Source: Phoebastria nigripes (lineage: Eukaryota; Chordata; Aves; Procellariiformes; Diomedeidae). Taken from it: a stretch of 64,000 bases of DNA. Positions within the stretch are counted from its first letter, which is position 1, and every line of letters begins with the position of its first letter. Where the stretch lies: contig JAYKAV010002766.1 of the NCBI GenBank assembly GCA_035582835.1, positions 3,733,237-3,797,236 of the forward strand. The letters are read 5' to 3'. Below the pieces are notes generated by a model, which saw only the letters and a program-made list of their open reading frames with translations, made no database searches and was not told the DNA's origin. A program made the translations under genes and the position numbers. Positions 37,319 to 46,665 of the stretch are shown piece after piece.

Positions 37319-38399
37319 TAATGGGTAGACTATCCAGTGGGTGAGGAATTGGTTGGATGGTCGCATCCAGAGGGTGCGGTCATCGGCTCAATGTCCAGAT
37401 GGAGATCGGTGACAAGTGGCATCCCGCAGGGCTCCGTATTGGGACTGGTACTGTTTAATATCTTCATCAATGACATAGACAGTGGGATCGAGTGCACCCT
37501 CAGCAACTTTGCAGATGACGCCAAGCTGAGTGGTACGGTTGACATGCCTGAGGGACGGGATGCCATCCAGAGGGACCTGGACAAGCTCGAGAAGTGGGCC
37601 CGTGCAAACTTCATGAGGTTCAACAAGGCCAAGTGCAAGGTCCTGCACCTGGGTCGGCGCAACCCTCAGTATCAATACAGGCTGGGGGATGAAGGGATTG
37701 AGAGCAGCCCTGCCGAGAAGGACTTGGGGGCACCGGTGGATGAAAAGCTGGACACGAGCCAGCAATGTGCGCTCGCAGCCCAGAAGGCCAACCGTATCCT
37801 GGGCTGCATCAAAAGCAGCGTGGCCAGCAGGTCGAGGGAGGCGATTCTCCCCCTCTACTCTGCTCTGGTGAGACCCCCACCTGCAGTAATGCATCCAGCT
37901 CTGGAGCCCTCAGCACAAGAAAGACATGGACCTGTTGGAGCAGGTCCAGAGGAAGGCCACAAAAATGAGCAGGGGGATGGAACACCTCTACTGTGAGGAA
38001 AGGCTGAGAGAGTTGGGGNTGTTCAGCCTGGAGAGGAGAAGGCTCCGGGGAGACCTTACTGCAGCCTATCAGTACTTAAAGGGGTCTTATAAAAAAGATG
38101 GCAGCAAACTTTTTAGCAGGGCCTGTTGAGACAGGACGAGGGGGTAAACTAAACTAAAAGAGGGTAGATTTAGACTAGGTATAAGGAAGAAATTTTTTAC
38201 GCTGAGGGTGGTGAAACACTGGAACAGGTTGCCCAGAGAGGTGGTAGATGCCCCATTCCTGGAAACATTGAAGGTCAGGTTGGACGAGGCTCTAAGCCAC
38301 CTGATCTAGTTGAAGATTGTCCCTGCCCATGGCAGGGGGGTTGGACTAGGTGACCTTTAAAGGTCCCTTCCAACCCAAACTATTCTATGATTCTATGAA
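37319..38399 (+). mobile_element. CR1 LINE, 5'-truncated, plus strand, about 1.1 kb
   Basis: This is the best-preserved transposon in the window. It begins abruptly at AATGGGTAGACTATCC, inside the reverse-transcriptase part of ORF2, and runs through the ORF2 C terminus and 3' UTR. It ends in the CR1 hallmark of two ATTCTATG units (38382-38397). The tail GGACTAGGTGACCTTTAAAG followed by CCCTTCCAACCC is the conserved CR1 3' region recognised by the element's own reverse transcriptase. Loss of the 5' end is the usual outcome of incomplete CR1 reverse transcription. The copy is GC-richer than its flanks, carries one n (38019), and looks younger than the other CR1 pieces. Its ORF is broken (next entry). 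Confidence 0.96.
37323..38310 (+). pseudogene. CR1 ORF2 C-terminal reverse transcriptase, broken
   Basis: In life, CR1 ORF2 carries an N-terminal apurinic endonuclease and a reverse transcriptase that prime on nicked chromosomal DNA. Only the second half remains here. In the frame read from 37337, the RT palm motifs are visible: [10 protein letters not shown] (codons near 37406-37435) and the catalytic FADDAKLSG (near 37508-37534, two aspartates intact). These are followed by the thumb-like [16 protein letters not shown] and KCKVLHLG. Reading then leaves the family pattern near a C5 run at 37874-37878, and the matching sequence resumes in the next frame ([12 protein letters not shown] near 37929). 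This implies a one-base frameshift. A TGA at 38127-38129 then stops that frame early, although family-like sequence (RKKFFTLRVVKHWNRLPREV) continues to about 38308. The endonuclease domain is absent. It cannot encode a working enzyme. Confidence 0.92.
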
Positions 38400-38644
38400 T
38401 ACCACGTAACGAGCTCTCTTTTTCAGTGGTGTTTTTCTGACACTTGTCCACGAAGAAAAAGGAGCAGTATTGGAAAATTGTTGGGGAAGTATATCCATTG
38501 TTGTTCATTGCATTTGTATAAATATAAAGGTGGCTGATCAGACTATCTGAGGTTCTCAGAAATTCAAGTATGTATCTCCCAGATTGTGTTTTTTCTTATA
38601 GCATAAATATAAAAACATGGTACTTCCATTTATTCATGCTTGTA
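38400..38644. other. Single-copy spacer between CR1 and LTR A
   Basis: About 245 bases of AT-rich DNA with nothing recognisable. It separates the CR1 3' end from the first solo LTR. Confidence 0.7.
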
Positions 38645-39238
38645 TGTTGCAGTTTAACCCCAGCNGGCAACTAAGCCCCACACAGCCGCATGCTCACTCT
38701 CCCCCAGTGGGATGGGGGAGAGAATCGGAAGAGTAAAAGTGAGAAAACTCATGGGTTGCGATAAAGACAGTTTAATAGGTAAAGCAAAAGCTGCGCATGC
38801 AAGCAAAGCAAAACAAGGAATTCATTCACCACTTCCCATCGGTAGGCAGGTGTTCAGCCATCTCCAGGAAAGCAGGGCTCCATCACGTGTAACAGTTACC
38901 TGGAAAGACAAACGCCATCACTCCGAACGTCCCCCCCTTCCTTCTTCTCCCCCCAGCTTTAATGCTGAGCATGACATCATATGATGTGGAATATCCCTTT
39001 GGTCAGTCGGGGTCAGCTGTCCCGGCTGTGTCCCCTCCCAACTCCTTGTGCACCCCCAGCCTCCTCGCTGGTGGGGTGGGGTGAGGAGCAGAANNGGCCT
39101 TGNCNCTGTGTNANCACTGCTCAGCAGTAACNAAAACATCCCTGTGTTATCAACACTGTTTTCAGCACAAATCCAAAACACAGGCCCATACTAGTTACTA
39201 TAAAGAAAATTAACTCTATCCCAGCCAAAACCAGCACA
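38645..39238 (-). mobile_element. Solo LTR A (endogenous retrovirus), minus strand
   Basis: The element starts TGTTGCAGTTTAACCCC and ends CCAGCCAAAACCAGCACA on the plus strand, giving the TG...CA ends of a retroviral LTR. Read on the minus strand it aligns end to end with LTR B. An ATTAAA-type poly(A) signal lies at 38771-38776 (minus), and the conserved GGAGATGGCTGAACACCTGC block is shared. The expected TATA position (about 38957-38965) reads CATTAAAGC on the minus strand, so the promoter box looks decayed or different from that of B. No gag, pol or env sequence flanks it, so this is a solo LTR left by LTR-LTR recombination. I could not find a clear target duplication. It contains eight ambiguous bases (one at 38665, seven between 39094 and 39132). 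Confidence 0.92.
38771..38776 (-). terminator. LTR A poly(A) signal (ATTAAA)
   Basis: On the minus strand the hexamer ATTAAA sits in CTATTAAACTGTCTTTATC, in the same place as in LTR B. By analogy with other LTRs it would end transcripts at the R/U5 border. Confidence 0.5.
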
Positions 39239-40954
39239 TCATATTAAAAATGTTATTTAATACTTTTAAAAGTCAACAAATCTGAAATACACATTTTATG
39301 GTTATAGAAAATCTGAAATAAGTATGACTATTAACTGTCTACACTTGAAGTTCATGTTCCTTTTTAAAAAAAGTTTACATTAAACTTATTATGAGATTAC
39401 GCATAGATAACAATGCAACAAGTACTTTTGGTGGTTTTGACCTATCCCCTCGGCCTTGTTTTATGTCTTACTGTAGAAAACCCTACAGTTATTCCGATGT
39501 AGGAAAACAGTAATTCTGAAGAGTAAATGTAAGAAATCACCTTCTTTGACTCTAACTGAACCACTATCAGAAAAAATGATAAAGGAATAGGTTATTCTAC
39601 TCCTTTCCAGCTTTACATCTGAACTGTTTATTTTATGAACATCACAACATAATTTTCATCAGGTTAATTTTCAACTTCCTGAAACTAACAAGACGACAGA
39701 CATAAGTTGTACCCAAACCCCAGGTAATCTGAATCTAAGATCAGAAATTATTTTTTGGGATGAATATTTGAGATTACTCTTTTGTGACCTGTGTAAATCA
39801 AGTAAACTTTTTCGAACAATGAAACTCTAGAAATGATTTCTCATCTCATTTCCTGTACTCTAGGCTACCAAAATTTGCTTTTTACATGTGGTGCCATCAT
39901 TCAAATTGCTAATTCTACTTCATTTTTGTTAGCAAAAAAGTCCATAAATACAATAATATTTTTCAGAGAATGAGAACTGAGCAGAAAAATACATGTATTT
40001 GCAAACCTACACTAGGATCGATTGCTTACCATATTGCTCCTACACTTTAACACAAGAAAACCAGAATTATCCAAAGCTGCCTGAAGTCTACGAAGTCGCC
40101 ACTTTTAAGTGACTTTTCAATAGACTTTTGACCAGGTCCCAAGGCAGTATGTAGGTATTTACTACATTCTGATCAATGAAAAGACTATTAGTCACACTAC
40201 TAATTGATTATAACAGCTCCCTCCATGGGGATTTGTAACATTTGTCACTGGAAGTTTCCAAAATAACAGTTCAGAGTAACTGAAAAGTATGTTTTCATTA
40301 CATACCTAGCAAAATGAGCTGGATGTTTCATACTTTGTGAATGAATATTTCAATTTTGATAATACTAATTTTTAGATGTTTGATATTGTATCGATATTGT
40401 ATGATGTTAAGAGGAAATGGATGCAAATATGCTTTATGTGACTCCCCTGCAGAATTGAATCCCTCAAAAATGGAGTAATGTTCTTAGTCTTCCTTGATTC
40501 TTAATTAAACAATTATTTTGCTGTACAGTCCCTCCTCTGCCTGTTCTTTTATTCTTGCATGAGTTAGGGTACATTACTATTTTGATTTGTTTTCATTACT
40601 AGTGGCTTTTAGCAATGGAATAGAGTTAAAATTATTAGTTTATAACGTACCTTTTGTACTTACAATTCACATACCTTGAGCAGAAGCTGAAAGCATTAAT
40701 TTGTCAATCAGTCCTGCTCTATATCAAGTCTTACTTGAAACAGACTAAGTACACACACACAAAAAAAAGATCACTATATATTTCCCAGAAGTAAATGAGC
40801 TTGTGAACATTCAGGTATGTTAGGATTTACTGAGACTATTAGCTATAATTCTGAAGCATATTGCACACATGATAGTATATTACAAAATCAAGGAGGTTTC
40901 AGTATAGAAACCTCCTTTTAATCTAGATAATAACATGAAAATTTACTTCGTGCT
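39239..40954. other. AT-rich spacer between the inverted LTRs A and B
   Basis: About 1.7 kb of AT-rich sequence without any retroviral coding remnant, primer-binding site or polypurine tract that I can see. A and B are therefore not the two ends of one provirus, which would in any case be in the same orientation. A short perfect hairpin lies at 40890-40917. No gene recognised. Confidence 0.65.
40890..40917. repeat. Perfect 11-bp inverted repeat, 6-base loop
   Basis: AAGGAGGTTTC (40890-40900) and its exact reverse complement GAAACCTCCTT (40907-40917) flank the loop AGTATA. It lies about 40 bases before LTR B. A stem of 11 bp is too short for a microRNA precursor. It may be a chance palindrome, a small slippage product or the trace of a template switch. 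Confidence 0.8.
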
Positions 40955-41172
40955 TGTCCTGGTTTCAGCTGGGATAGAGTTAATTTTCTTCCTAGTAGCT
41001 GGTGTAGTGCTGTGTTTTGGATTTAGTATGAGAATCATGTTGATAACACACTGATGTTTTAGTTGTTGCTAAATAGTGTTTACACTAGTCAAGGACTTTT
41101 CAGCTTCCCATGCTCTGCCAGGTGCACAAGAAGCTGTGAGGGGGCAAAGCCAGGACAGCTAACCCAAATTGG

Positions 41173-41218
41173 CCAATGGGGTATTCCATACCATATGACA
41201 TCATGCTCAGTATATAAA
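41173..41218 (+). promoter_or_regulatory. LTR B core promoter: CCAAT, CRE-like site, TATA
   Basis: CCAAT (41173-41177), TGACATCAT (41196-41204) and TATATAAA (41211-41218) follow one another in the order and rough spacing of a retroviral U3 promoter. Transcription would start about 25-30 bases after the TATA box, near 41240, and run right into the flanking DNA. Whether it is active cannot be told from sequence. Confidence 0.65.
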
Positions 41219-41398
41219 GCTGGGGAAAGAAGAAGGAAGGGGGGACGTTTGGAGTGATGGCGTTTGTCTTCCCAAGTAACTGTTATGCGTGATGGAGCCC
41301 TGCTTTCCTGGAGATGGCTGAACACCTGCCTGCCGATGGGAAGCAGTGAATGAATTCCTTGGTTTGCTTTGCTTGCGTGTGCGGCTTTTGCTTTACCT

Positions 41399-41404
41399 AT
41401 TAAA
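41399..41404 (+). terminator. LTR B poly(A) signal (ATTAAA)
   Basis: ATTAAA is followed by the T-rich GGTCTTTATCTC. This is the usual LTR poly(A) position at the end of R, about 180 bases after the TATA box. Confidence 0.55.
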
Positions 41405-43689
41405 CGGTCTTTATCTCAACCCATGAGTTTTCTCACTTTTACCCTTCCGATTCTCTCCCCCACCCCACCAGGGGAGAGTGAGCATGCGGCTCTGTGGTGC
41501 TTAGTTGCCGGCTGGGGTTAAACCACAACAGTACTGTAAGATCAATTTTCAATTCACAGATCAGACCCAAGAGTTAAAACTAACCACTCTAAAATATTTT
41601 TTTTATGTTAAACTGAAAACCTTCTGGAAATCTCTGTGAAGAATTTCAGCACACATCTGATAGTGGAAGGAGTTTTGTACAATCTCACAGAGTGTGCAAA
41701 TGACAATTCGCAACAGCAATGTGAGGGACCATGCAGAAAAAGACAGAACACACAGAAATGGCAAACTCTCAGAGAGTCAGATTTAAACCCTACTGTACTT
41801 AAACAAATGAGGCCTGGACAACAGCAGGTCTGATGATAAAATCAGGAGTGCAGAATACCTCAAGTCTAACCCAAGTGCTGAAACCATCTTTTTCTAAAAT
41901 GTGAACAGAATTTGAATTTTTTTCCTTCCTCACTTGCCTTGCTGTGGAATGTGGATAGAGTTGTATACCCCAAAGAGCAAATCCTTTGTGCAGGAGAAAG
42001 AGGAGGGTGGAAAAGAAAAGCTATTTTCACAAGAACATTTTTTGTGGTAAAAATTATTTTTTGTGTCTGTGAAAACTAAATGTTAATTTTAAAAGTATAT
42101 ATTTATTTTTTAAAAAGTCTCTGTGAATGTGTGTGTCTGTCTGTCTATGGGAGGAAAAATACTTCCCTATGACAAGTCAGGGAAAGACAAACAGCCCCAA
42201 ACCCTTTCTTGACAGTATGCTTCAAATATCTGAGGAACAATTACAAAAAATGAGTCTGAAAATCCCCAAGGCACATAACCAAAACCATGAATGAATGTTT
42301 TGTTTTGGTTTTTTTAAGATAATTTACCTTACCTTTTGTTAAATTGTCTATGCACTCTGGAAATGCATCTCTCAAGCGAGATGGAAGAAAATATCAAACA
42401 GGAAAGGTTTCCCCCCACTCTTCAGTTTGCCTGAAAGCAGAGAAACCCTATCTGTTCTTTGACCACAACAGAACAAACGCTACACGCCCATGTTTTTTAT
42501 GCCAGAAGCACAAGCTGCAGAAAAACAGGCTCCATTCTTTTTGTAGAGTTCATTTCTTCTATTGATGTTCATCTGATGACACATTTGTTTTCAGTTAAGC
42601 TGAGCATAAGCATATTTTTATTTTACTCATTTGACAGTTTTTTATATAGCTGGATGCCTACTGTGATCACTGACATAACAATTCCCCACCAACATATTCA
42701 CTGAAACGTCTTCCATAGCTCTTTCAGGAAAACGCATCTATTTTGGTTCTTCTTAGAAGATGTCTTCCCTTTGTATTCCCTTGCTTCCTCTACAGACCAC
42801 AAACAGGGAGGACAGTTGCACACACTGGAGACGGAAGAGACCTGGACAGTAAGTCTAAAACCCTAGGGTAGAAATGGATTTATCTTCGTGCAAGGGTACA
42901 ATTTGGTAAAGGAGAAGTGTCCAGGGGAACAAAGCGTCTCTTCCATTGCATCATGTTTCAGCAAAGCGAGTCTGTGTAACACCAAATAACGGACACTTGC
43001 ATCACAAGAGTAAAAGCCTGCACTCTACTCTTCAGGGGGGATAAACCCTACCTGCACCGTCTGAAAGATCCAGGAAGGCTCAGAGACTGGTGTGCACTCT
43101 TTTGGGTATGTACCCAAGGCAGAGGAGCTGGGGTTTGCAGAATAAATGAAGCAACATTTCAGCATGTCATAGAGCCTATGTTGTCCCCTCAGTGGCAACA
43201 TGGCTGAAATGTCAGATTCAATCAGGGTAAACTCCTCAAGGTAGAAACCTTGTCTTTACACGGGCCTTTCACTTGCCATGCACACACCACTGATATTCCA
43301 AAAATCACATGCAAGAAATACCGTTAAAGAACACTAGGAAACGCTAGCAGAGACCAACAAAACTTAAACTTAGGTACTGCTGTTACAACAGTTTAAAATA
43401 CCATAAGATTATATCCCTTATTGTGATTTGCTTTCTGTGCAGTTTGGAAATCTCAAATTGCTAATTATGGCATTTCCATGTAAAAATGGCTTCTTTACCT
43501 ACCCACAGTATGTAGAATTCCCTCAAACCAGATAAGGTGTACTATCATATCTTTGAAGTGGTTGGCTAGTAGTGATTTCATAAACAAATATTGCTGTCCT
43601 TAAAAAAACAAAACAAAACCCAAACCATCACATTACTAATAAAAAGCTTTTGCCCATGGCCCTTAACAATATGATAATTTATTTAAAAC

Positions 43690-44110
43690 AGATACAGTCC
43701 TGAAAGTGACCCACTTAAAATTATTAAAAAGATATGGTGTTTATTTTTGCTGTCCATAAAACAGGCAATGGCTTATGAATATGCAAACTGATCAGATGTA
43801 ATTAACATGATTGGCTCCTACTGAAATACAATCTTCTGTATTTAAGGGAGTTGGATGCAAAAACTAATGAGGTCAAGTTAATATGCTTGTGAAGAAAGCA
43901 TCAGCTGTCAATGCAACTGACAAGAATGCCGGTACTAATCCCCTTTTCTGAGAAAATTTAAGTTTTCCTCGATAAACTAGGAAATCTCAAGAGCATGGAG
44001 TCAACCAGCGCTGATAAATGTGGGACGATTAACGAGGAAGAAATAAAAGCTTGTGTCCATTTATAGTAACAATAAACATGGCATTTAATTAACTAGAAGG
44101 TTTTCAACAA
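43690..44110. promoter_or_regulatory. Candidate conserved noncoding element 6
   Basis: This is the densest cluster of developmental-type words in the window. CTTATGAATATGCAAACTG (octamer-like, around 43772-43790), GTAATTAACATG, GTCAAGTTAATATG, CAGCTGTCAATGCAAC, the overlapping SOX/FOX word AACAATAAACA (44068-44078) and TTTAATTAACTAG (44084-44096) all fall within 420 bases. There is little simple sequence and no open frame. Known vertebrate enhancers look like this, but only a cross-species alignment could confirm constraint. Confidence 0.25.
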
Positions 44111-44809
44111 GTGTTATGGGCAATTAGTTGACCATCACAGCACTGGCCTCATCAATCCTGTCCAAGATGCACAGTTCCAGCAGATGACCTGCAAATATCT
44201 TGCTCCACTGACCTTAAGGAAAAGGTAAAATGTAACTAAATGTATTATGACATCAGCAATTAAACTAAGCAGGTTTGACCTCTTAGCACAAAAATCAATA
44301 CCTAGAAACTGTTGAATGTTTAAATGTTTACATTTTTCTTTTCTAGTGGTTAAAATCCCTCCAGCCACCTCAAAATACCACTCCTGTCCCTTCTTTGCAA
44401 CCCCCCCCCCGCTTCTATGTAACAATAAGAAAGGAAATTCTAAAATCACAGGCAAATAAAAGTGAAAATGAAACTTTATTATAATAAAGACTCAGATTCA
44501 GGTATTATTGTAACGCCAGTTTAAGTGAAGAATTTGTCTTTGAGAGATATCATGGGCTCATTTAATTATGAAACAATTGTAAAATTTCAGTTAGGGGTAT
44601 TGTGAGCATTTCTTTAATCCCGTGTTTGTATTTATTACATAGGTGGTATAGTGTATGTAGTATGCTGCAGGTAGAGAAGTATTTCAAGTACTCTGAGCCA
44701 CTAGCAAGTATATATGAGTTCTTATCGAGATGGTTACAATTCTTGAAAACCAAAAAAGGGCAAAACACCCTATCTTTAAAGAGGGAGAAAAGAAGGAGCC
44801 AAGAATTAG

Positions 44810-44845
44810 ATATATATTATATATAATATTAATATATATATATGT
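44810..44845. repeat. AT-rich dinucleotide repeat
   Basis: Imperfect TA repeats with several internal palindromes (TATATAATATTAATATATA). It is a likely unstable, cruciform-prone microsatellite. Confidence 0.85.
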
Positions 44846-44949
44846 GCCATAATTCTTGTTGAAAATATCCAGAAGGAAACTGGAAAAATAATCTAGCTTT
44901 TATATACTTGGAAGAAAAGGAAAGTTACTAACAGCAAACATGAGTTTGT

Positions 44950-44983
44950 CACACAACACACACACACACCCACACACCCCCCC
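44950..44983 (+). repeat. CA-rich microsatellite running into poly(C)
   Basis: An ACACACAC run grades into CCCACACACC and a C-run. It is a compound simple repeat that is probably polymorphic. Confidence 0.85.
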
Positions 44984-46479
44984 GCATGTCAACTTAGTCT
45001 AACTTCCTTCCAGGGTAAACTAACAAGCCTTAAGGACAGAAGAGAAAGACAGAAGTCCCATGCTTTGGTATGAGCAAGCCTTTTGACGCCGCTTCACATA
45101 ATATGCATGCTGCAAAAACAGGGTGCAAACGTGTTCAGAAATCACAATTGTAGCAGTTCCCAGTAGCTTACTGCCAGGTAATCCACAGAAGCCTGTTAGG
45201 AATTTGCAATTTTCAGTATTTTCATGACTGGCCTAGGTGAAGGAATAGACTGTAACTTAAGTAATTTTCAAATCACTTCAAACAGTAGGGGCTGCAAGCA
45301 CTTTGGTGATCAGTACTGTAACTCATATTTATTTTAAATTGTAGAAATGGATTGAAAGAAACACACACAATTCAAGAAAAATAAATGCAAGAAGTTATTC
45401 CTGGGCAAATATAATCAACTGCGCTAAAACTGGAATGGGAAATTGGGTAGAAAAGGTATCTTGGGGATGAAACAGATCACAAGCTAAGCCTTAGTTGACA
45501 TGCTGTTAAACACTCACCATTCAAAACTATTAATCAAAGAAAATCATACTAATGGCATATATATGAATATTGTTTATATGATAGGAAAAGTATCTCCCTG
45601 CCCAACACTGGTGAAATCTTAGATGGAGAATACATCCAGGTTTTGGTGCTACACGTCAAAGACATGCTGCAGAACTGTGACACTGTTCAGGAGAGAACAA
45701 GACGAATGCTGGGGTGGGATGTAAACAAAAAAAAGAAATCTTTCTTCGATAAGACTACAGACATGATAACACTATTGCATAATGCAAAGGATTTTCAGCG
45801 TGTGGTTGTTGTGCCCATATTGAGTGGCCAGAAAAACACCATGGAGATGAACTGATCTGCTGTTCTGCCTGCTGACTCTCAGAATGAAATCCTGATACTC
45901 TTCACATTACTAGATGCTCTAGTATTACACAATTGTTGAAGAAATCTTCCTCCCTCCCTCTCCCAAAATGTGGTATACTACATTACAGGACATGGAAAAA
46001 TGCCCCAATCTGAAACAAAAGAGGAAAAACAGAGCCAAATATTTAAAGCTATAGGGGCTTTTGTCTTGTCTGAATGGAAACAATGAAAGAATCCAGTAAA
46101 GCTTGAATCACCAGCCACAGTTTTTAAATACTAAATAAATACTTTTGAATGACTTTGATTTTTCCCCTGTTTAATAAAATACAGACAAAAATCACCATTT
46201 TAATAGTGGGCATGGTTCTTACTTTGTAAGAACTGTGGTATATTATTTTGCTTGTGAAGGTGCCATGGCTAGTCCTGTAAACTCCCATGCACTCCTGATG
46301 TACATATTTATTTGATTGTTAGCTTAAATGAAAGTTTAAAACGTACCCCAAACCCAAAAAACAAGCCCTTAAGAGTCGGAAGCAAAGCAGAAAGGAAGGT
46401 TTAATTCTCAGTTCCTGCTAGGTGGAACAAGACACAACGACTAAATTCCAGGAATGGATATGAAGGTTTATTATTAAGA

Positions 46480-46665
46480 AAACTCTGTGAAAAGAGTGAT
46501 TAAGTACTGGAAGAGATCACCAAGAACACTGACCATCAGAGCTGTTTTTAAAAACACGTTAGTCAGGGATAGCTTAAGACATAATTGACCTACTCGGGGC
46601 AGGGGAATGGGTGAGATGCCCTCTAGCAATCCCTTTCAGTTTTACTTTGTACGATTTGAATGTTG
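46480..46665 (+). mobile_element. Ancient CR1-like LINE 3' end, plus strand
   Basis: The order of words matches the 3' end of old amniote CR1 elements: a weak TACTGGAAGAGATCACC, TTTTTAAAAACACGTTAG, TCAGGGATAGCTTAAGA, GGGGCAGGGGAATGGGTGAG, ATGCCCTCTAGCAATCCCTT and CAGTTTTACTTTGTACG. Many substitutions separate it from the young CR1 at 37319. It is noncoding and greatly shortened, and its boundaries are approximate. Confidence 0.65.

Larger units (their letters stand above)
40955..41530 (+). mobile_element. Solo LTR B (endogenous retrovirus), plus strand
   Basis: It starts TGTCCTGGTTTCAGCTGGG and ends GGGGTTAAACCACAACA. The flanking pentamers GTGCT (40950-40954) and GTACT (41531-41535) match at four of five positions, as expected for an old 5-bp target-site duplication. 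U3 carries GGCCAATGG (CCAAT box), TGACATCAT (CREB/ATF-like) and a canonical TATATAAA at 41211-41218. A poly(A) signal ATTAAA lies at 41399-41404. The R-U5 half is nearly the same as in LTR A, while the first 250 bases differ much more. A 5-bp duplication suits a class III (ERVL-like) family, but I cannot name the family with certainty. No internal retroviral genes adjoin it. Confidence 0.94.
41531..46479. other. Anonymous DNA between LTR B and an old CR1 tail
   Basis: Mostly single copy and AT-rich. It holds a TG/TCTG-rich patch (42128-42147), a C10 run (44401-44410), an AT-rich dinucleotide stretch (44810-44845), a CA-rich stretch (44950-44983) and an enhancer-like block (43690-44110). A 70-codon plus-strand frame at 45643-45855 has unusually protein-like composition but no identity that I recognise. 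No gene is called. Confidence 0.5.

Noticed and set aside
37388..37894. 168-codon minus-strand frame
   Set aside because: It is the antisense shadow of the CR1 reverse transcriptase.
38645..41530. LTRs A and B as the two ends of one provirus
   Set aside because: Proviral LTRs are in the same orientation and enclose gag-pol-env; these are inverted and enclose AT-rich DNA without retroviral features.
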